Below, in pieces: positions 59,590 through 64,000 of a stretch of 64,000 nucleotides of DNA. Made by a program: the position numbers and the translations under genes. The DNA comes from Candidatus Kaistella beijingensis (GTDB taxonomy: Bacteria; Bacteroidota; Bacteroidia; Flavobacteriales; Weeksellaceae). The DNA lies in NCBI RefSeq assembly GCF_020084865.1, contig NZ_CP071953.1, positions 496,001 to 560,000 on the forward strand, written 5' to 3'. Position 1 is the stretch's first letter; the number at the start of each line of letters is the position of its first letter. The notes beneath the pieces were generated by a model. That model saw nothing but the letters and a program-made list of their open reading frames with translations, did not search any database and had not been told where the DNA came from.

Positions 59590-60774
59590 ATGATTCCAAA
59601 ATACAGAGAACAATTTAACAGCGAGTTCAGCCAGGAAAAATACAGCGAAGTTCTTCAAAGTTTTGAGGATTCTGTCGGAACAAAGCCCCTTTTCCGTGTT
59701 TCTGAAAGTCCGATTTTTTTAACGGAAGAATTTCGTGAAAAGTTGCATGATGCATGCGAAAACATCATCACGCAGATCAAGGAAATGTCGCCTGAAGAAT
59801 TAAGCAAGGCTATTCCTGAACATTGCAATGTTCCGAATGACACCAAACAGCCTCACTTTTTTACCATCGATTTTGGAATCTGTCAAAATGAGAAAGGAGA
59901 AATTGTTCCGCAGTTAATTGAGCTTCAAGCATTTCCAACACTTTACTGTTTTCAGAAAGAACTTCACAATTCTTTGATTCAGGAATATCCCTTTTTGGAG
60001 GAATTAAAGCCTCAAATGTCGGATGAAGTTTATTACGAGGAACTGAAAAAATTAATTGTCGGCGATGAAAATCCTGAAAATGTGATTCTTCTTGAAATTT
60101 ACCCGGACCAACAAAAAACCAATATCGATTTCTATTTGACCGAAAAAAGATTGGGAATTAAACCAGTTTGTTTGACTAAAGTTAAAAAGGAAGGAAACAA
60201 ACTTTACTACGAAAACAACGGAAAACTAACAGAAATCAAAAGAATCTACAATCGTGTAATCTTTGATGAACTCGACCATATTCCCGATTTGAAAACCGAT
60301 TTCGATTTCCGTGACGAACTCGATGTAAAGTGGATTACTCATCCAAATTGGTTCTTCAAAATTTCTAAATATATTTTGCCAAAACTTCACCATGAGTTTG
60401 TTCCAAAAAGTTATTTTCTAAATGACTTTCCGCAACATGAAAACTTGGCAAACTTTGTTTTAAAACCTCTATTTTCCTTCGCAGGAAGTGGTGTAAACCT
60501 AAATCCAACCCAAGAAGATTTGGCGAAAATTGAAGACCGCGACAATTATATTCTCCAAAGAAAAGTAATTTACGCTCCCCTTTTCAAAGATCCAAACAAT
60601 GAGTTTTCAAAAGCTGAAATTCGTTTGCTCTACATTTGGCATGAAGATGAAGACCGCCCAAAATTGATGGAACATTTGGTGAGAATGACGAAAGCGGCAA
60701 TGGTGAATGTAGATTTCAACAAGAAAGACGCCATCTGGATTGGAGGTTCTACCGCTTTTTTTGAGAAGGTTTGA
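59590..60774 (+). CDS. ATP-grasp-type protein 3 (glutathionylspermidine-synthase-like order)
   Basis: 394 residues without a recognised name. The order looks like a circularly permuted ATP-grasp: an acidic LIELQAFPTLYCFQ segment early (about 116-130) and the nucleotide-binding NFVLKPLFSFAGSGVNLNP late (about 297-315), then YILQRKVIY. Related folds are found in amide-bond-forming enzymes. It ends the cluster after a 252-bp gap that holds a repeat element, so co-transcription is less sure than for the other five. Confidence 0.75.
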   Translation: MIPKYREQFNSEFSQEKYSEVLQSFEDSVGTKPLFRVSESPIFLTEEFREKLHDACENIITQIKEMSPEELSKAIPEHCNVPNDTKQPHFFTIDFGICQNEKGEIVPQLIELQAFPTLYCFQKELHNSLIQEYPFLEELKPQMSDEVYYEELKKLIVGDENPENVILLEIYPDQQKTNIDFYLTEKRLGIKPVCLTKVKKEGNKLYYENNGKLTEIKRIYNRVIFDELDHIPDLKTDFDFRDELDVKWITHPNWFFKISKYILPKLHHEFVPKSYFLNDFPQHENLANFVLKPLFSFAGSGVNLNPTQEDLAKIEDRDNYILQRKVIYAPLFKDPNNEFSKAEIRLLYIWHEDEDRPKLMEHLVRMTKAAMVNVDFNKKDAIWIGGSTAFFEKV

Positions 60775-60908
60775 ATCCCAAGGTTTTGATATATTCTAAA
60801 GTATTTAAACCAAAAGTAAGCAAATTTTAATCTGTTACTTTTAACTAATAAAAACAGTCCCAAATATTCGGGACTGTTTTCTCTTCATCTATATTAATTT
60901 CTGTGAAA

Positions 60909-63656
60909 TTATTTATCCTCAATCGCCGCTTGTGCAGCAGCCAATCTCGCAATTGGAACTCGGAAAGGAGAACAAGAGACATAATTCAAACCTAATCTAT
61001 GACAGAATTTCACGGATTCTGGATCACCGCCATGTTCGCCGCAGATTCCAACTTTCAATTTATTTTTAATTCCTCTACCTTTTTCTACACCGATTCTCAC
61101 CAACTCTCCCACTCCAGTTTGGTCGATGGAAACGAATGGATCATCTGGCAATAATTTCAAGTCCAAATATTTTGGCAAGAATCCACCGATATCGTCTCTT
61201 GAGAAACCGAAAGACATCTGGGTCAAGTCATTCGTACCGAAACTGAAGAAATCTGCAACCATCGCCATAGAATCGCCTTTCAATGCGGCTCTCGGAGTTT
61301 CAATCATGGTTCCGTATAAATATGGAATGTTTTTCAAACCTAATTTTTCCAAAGTTTCCGCATAAACTTTATCTACGATATTTTTTTGGTGAGTCAATTC
61401 GTGACGTCCCATTACCACAGGAATCATGATTTCCGGAAATGCTTTTTTGCCCTCTTTTTGCAACTCTCCTGCTGCTTCCAAAATCGCTCGAACCTGCATT
61501 TCGGTAATTTCAGGATAGGAAACTCCGAGACGAACTCCACGGTGTCCCAACATTGGATTATTTTCGTGAAGGGCGAGAATTCTTCGGTTCAAAACACTCA
61601 TTCTTACGCCTAATTCTTTCGCCAATTCCTGCAATTTTTCTTTATCGTGCGGAACAAATTCGTGTAAAGGCGGGTCAAGAAGTCTGATTGTTACCGGGTT
61701 TCCGTGCATCACTTCCAAAGTCGCCTTGATGTCTTTTTTCACATATTTGAAAAGTTCGTTCAGTGCGGCTTTACGTTCTTTTACAGTGGTGCTCATAATC
61801 ATTTTTCTCAATAGAAATAATGGTTTTTCGCTTCCTTCACCGTAGAACATGTGCTCTGTTCTAAATAATCCAATTCCTTCTGCGCCAAAATAATTGGCCT
61901 GTTCCGCATCTTTCGGAGTATCTGCATTGGTTCTTACGCCTAAAATTTTGGCTTTATCAACCAATTTCATCAAGGTTTGGTAAGAAGTGTTTTTGTTTAA
62001 ATCCACATTCGAGAGTTCCAGAACGCCTTCATAAGCGACACCTTTTGTTCCGTTCAAAGTCAGCCATTCTCCTTCGTGGATTTTTTTGCCGTCTTTGGTC
62101 ACAAAATATTTTTCGTGTTCGTGAATTTCAATATCATTACAACCAACGATACAGCATTTTCCCCAACCTCTCGCAACAAGTGCGGCGTGAGAAGTCATTC
62201 CACCTTTTGTGGTTAAAATCGCTTGAGATTTGTGCATTCCGTCCACATCTTCCGGCGAAGTTTCTTCACGCACTAAAATAACTTTTTCACCTTTCAATCC
62301 CCATTTTACGGCTTCTTCTGATGAAAAAACCACTTTTCCAACGGCTCCGCCTGGACCTGCAGGAAGACCTTTTGCAATCGGTTTATTTCGTTTCTCTTCT
62401 GCGGGATCAATCATTGGTAAAAGGAGTTCTACCAACTGATTGGGACCCACTCTCATCACCGCAGTATCGGCGTCAATTAATTTTTCTTTGAACATATCTG
62501 CAGCCATTTTTACCGCAGCAACTCCGTTTCGTTTTCCGACTCTGCACTGCAACATAAAGAGTTTCCCTTTTTCAATGGTGAACTCAATATCCTGCATGTC
62601 TTTGTAATGTTTCTCCAATTTCTGCTGATATTCGTCGAGTTCTTTATATTGTTTCGGCATGAATTTTTCCAAAGTCAGCAAATCTTTTGAATGGTCGTTT
62701 TTGGAAGTTTCATTAATCGGAGCCGGCGTTCTGATTCCCGCCACAACGTCTTCACCTTGCGCATTAATCAAATATTCACCATAAAAATGGTCATCACCGT
62801 TTCCGGGATTTCTAGTGAACGCAACTCCGGTACAGGAATCTTCACCCATGTTTCCGAAAACCATTGCCTGAACGTTTACCGCAGTTCCCCAATCATCAGG
62901 AATTCTCTCAATTCTACGATATTCGATTGCACGTTTTCCGTTCCAAGAAGCGAAAACTGCTCCGACTCCGCCCATCAATTGATCCCAAGGATTTTCAGGA
63001 AATTCAACTTTTAAATGTTTTTTGGTTAATTCTTTAAATTCTTTTACCAGTTTTTTCAAATCATCGGCAGAAAGTTCGGTGTCCAATTCAACGCCTTTTT
63101 TCTTTTTCATTTCCTCCAAACGTTCGTCCATCAATTTGCGGATTCCTTTACCTTTTGCAGGTTCCATTCCACCCGCTTTTTCCACAACTACGTCTGCATA
63201 CATCATCACCAATCTTCGGTAAGCGTCGTAAGCAAATCTTGCATCACCGGAAACTTCGATTAAACCTTTTACAGTTTCATCATTCAAACCAATATTTAAA
63301 ACAGTGTCCATCATTCCCGGCATTGAACGTCTGGCTCCGGAACGAACCGACATCAACAAGGGATCTTTCACATCGCCGAATTTTTTGCCCATGAGTTTTT
63401 CAACTTCGGCAAGGGCGTCTTTTATTTGTTTTTCTAAATCTTTAGGATAAGTTCTTTTGTGATCGTAGAAGTAAGTACAAACTTCCGTAGTTACGGTAAA
63501 TCCTGGAGGAACAGGAAGTTTTAAATTTTTGTGTCCTGCCATTTCTGCGAGATTCGCTCCTTTTCCGCCGAGAAGATTTTTCATTGATTCATTTCCATCC
63601 GCTTTTCCTCCGCCGAAGGAATAGACATACTTCTCTGCTTTTGCTTTTGTAGCCAT
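60909..63656 (-). CDS. ppdK: Pyruvate, phosphate dikinase
   Basis: 915 residues, normal length. The N-terminal ATP-grasp (GGKGANLAEM, RSGARRSMPGMMDTVLN), the central phospho-histidine in KGGMTSHAALVARGWGKCCI, and the C-terminal PEP/pyruvate barrel (FFSFGTNDLTQMSFGFSRDD, CGEHGGDPESV). It interconverts PEP and pyruvate using ATP/AMP and Pi. No regulatory kinase/phosphatase gene is adjacent. Confidence 0.96.
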   Translation of the reverse strand: MATKAKAEKYVYSFGGGKADGNESMKNLLGGKGANLAEMAGHKNLKLPVPPGFTVTTEVCTYFYDHKRTYPKDLEKQIKDALAEVEKLMGKKFGDVKDPLLMSVRSGARRSMPGMMDTVLNIGLNDETVKGLIEVSGDARFAYDAYRRLVMMYADVVVEKAGGMEPAKGKGIRKLMDERLEEMKKKKGVELDTELSADDLKKLVKEFKELTKKHLKVEFPENPWDQLMGGVGAVFASWNGKRAIEYRRIERIPDDWGTAVNVQAMVFGNMGEDSCTGVAFTRNPGNGDDHFYGEYLINAQGEDVVAGIRTPAPINETSKNDHSKDLLTLEKFMPKQYKELDEYQQKLEKHYKDMQDIEFTIEKGKLFMLQCRVGKRNGVAAVKMAADMFKEKLIDADTAVMRVGPNQLVELLLPMIDPAEEKRNKPIAKGLPAGPGGAVGKVVFSSEEAVKWGLKGEKVILVREETSPEDVDGMHKSQAILTTKGGMTSHAALVARGWGKCCIVGCNDIEIHEHEKYFVTKDGKKIHEGEWLTLNGTKGVAYEGVLELSNVDLNKNTSYQTLMKLVDKAKILGVRTNADTPKDAEQANYFGAEGIGLFRTEHMFYGEGSEKPLFLLRKMIMSTTVKERKAALNELFKYVKKDIKATLEVMHGNPVTIRLLDPPLHEFVPHDKEKLQELAKELGVRMSVLNRRILALHENNPMLGHRGVRLGVSYPEITEMQVRAILEAAGELQKEGKKAFPEIMIPVVMGRHELTHQKNIVDKVYAETLEKLGLKNIPYLYGTMIETPRAALKGDSMAMVADFFSFGTNDLTQMSFGFSRDDIGGFLPKYLDLKLLPDDPFVSIDQTGVGELVRIGVEKGRGIKNKLKVGICGEHGGDPESVKFCHRLGLNYVSCSPFRVPIARLAAAQAAIEDK

Positions 63657-63772
63657 TTTATCTTGATTTTTAATTATTTCCTCAAAAACTCAAGTAAAAT
63701 TACGGCGAACCAATAATTAAAAATGAAATTGAATATATGAGATATGTCAAATCTGATTTATGTCAGAAAACC

Positions 63773-63804
63773 AAAGAGAATGCAACATTTGTCACATTCT
63801 CTTT
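63773..63804 (-). terminator. Intrinsic terminator of the fabH gene
   Basis: AAAGAGAATG (63773-63782) and CATTCTCTTT (63795-63804) form a hairpin 21 bp past the fabH stop. Confidence 0.65.
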
Positions 63805-63824
63805 ACAATATTTTTTGTATAAAA

Positions 63825-64000
63825 TTAATACTCAAACAAAACGCTTCCCCAAGTAAAACCACTCCCAAAAGCCGAAAGCAAAACCAAATCTCCACGCTTT
63901 ATTTTTCCTTCCTCAATCGCTTCGGACAAAGCAATTGGAATAGAAGCAGCGGTGGTGTTTCCATATTTTTGAATGTTGTTGAACACTTTTTCATTGGGTA
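63825..64000 (-). CDS. fabH: Beta-ketoacyl-ACP synthase III, C-terminal end (partial)
   Basis: The minus frame is open from the window edge to TAA at 63825-63827, about 57 residues: [20 protein letters not shown], then [20 protein letters not shown]. The Asn of KYGNTTAAS is the catalytic Asn of FabH. It starts fatty-acid synthesis from acyl-CoA and malonyl-ACP; branched primers from the fused E1 enzyme above would be its natural feed. The N-terminus lies outside the window. Confidence 0.9.
   Translation of the reverse strand, partial: PNEKVFNNIQKYGNTTAASIPIALSEAIEEGKIKRGDLVLLSAFGSGFTWGSVLFEY

Overview
The window is a piece of an AT-rich chromosome of a Flavobacteriia member, closest in feel to the Chryseobacterium/Kaistella group of Bacteroidota. 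The signs are TAnnTTTG-type -7 promoter boxes, a GldI-like lipoprotein, a type IX secretion C-terminal domain, many small lipoproteins, a fused branched-chain ketoacid dehydrogenase E1, and a DAHP synthase-chorismate mutase fusion. The species is inferred from protein style, not from a marker RNA; I see no rRNA or tRNA gene.

Layout: 1-14.3 kb holds core genes (end of a branched-chain aminotransferase, gldI and a cyclophilin-FKBP lipoprotein, K+ channel, NIF3-like protein, aspartate-type aminotransferase, rsmG, an AddB-like nuclease, glutaryl-CoA dehydrogenase). It then decays into a NUDIX regulator beside half an MFS transporter, and a small lipoprotein beside its frameshifted paralogue. 14.45-24.06 kb is a 9.6-kb integrated phage of apparently ssDNA, rolling-circle type. 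It has an HUH Rep, candidate virion proteins, several tiny membrane proteins, a GH24 lysozyme, a beta-helix spike and a holin-like protein. It is bounded by two 28-bp dif-like sites whose arms are arranged as expected for XerCD-mediated integration into the host dif site. I see no Zot/pI-type or other packaging ATPase and no recognisable major capsid protein, so the family is uncertain (FLiP-like, obscurivirus-like or new).

24-46 kb is mainly minus strand: PLD-like protein, S9 peptidase, DoxX, Era, methyltransferase, a REP-associated transposase with inverted REP hairpins, Map, acyl-ACP desaturase, three promoters sharing a NarL/FixJ-type palindrome at fixed spacing (lipoprotein, secreted protein, FGE-like plus T9SS adhesin operon), Ndk, RsgA, DAHP synthase-chorismate mutase, and dnaX with an A10 slip site. 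Two intergenic regions look like independent RNA genes (about 41.2 and 45.4-45.6 kb).

46-64 kb: fused 2-oxoisovalerate dehydrogenase E1, Amt, LigA, an M17 aminopeptidase, then a six-gene plus-strand cluster (54.0-60.8 kb) with three ATP-grasp-type ligases, a GCS2-type carboxylate-amine ligase, a class I glutamine amidotransferase and an esterase. This looks like an uncharacterised amide/peptide-forming pathway. PpdK and the end of FabH close the window. Several spacers carry degenerate 7-bp tandem repeats. The two strongest candidates for under-described systems are the dif-integrated phage and the ATP-grasp/GCS2/GATase cluster.
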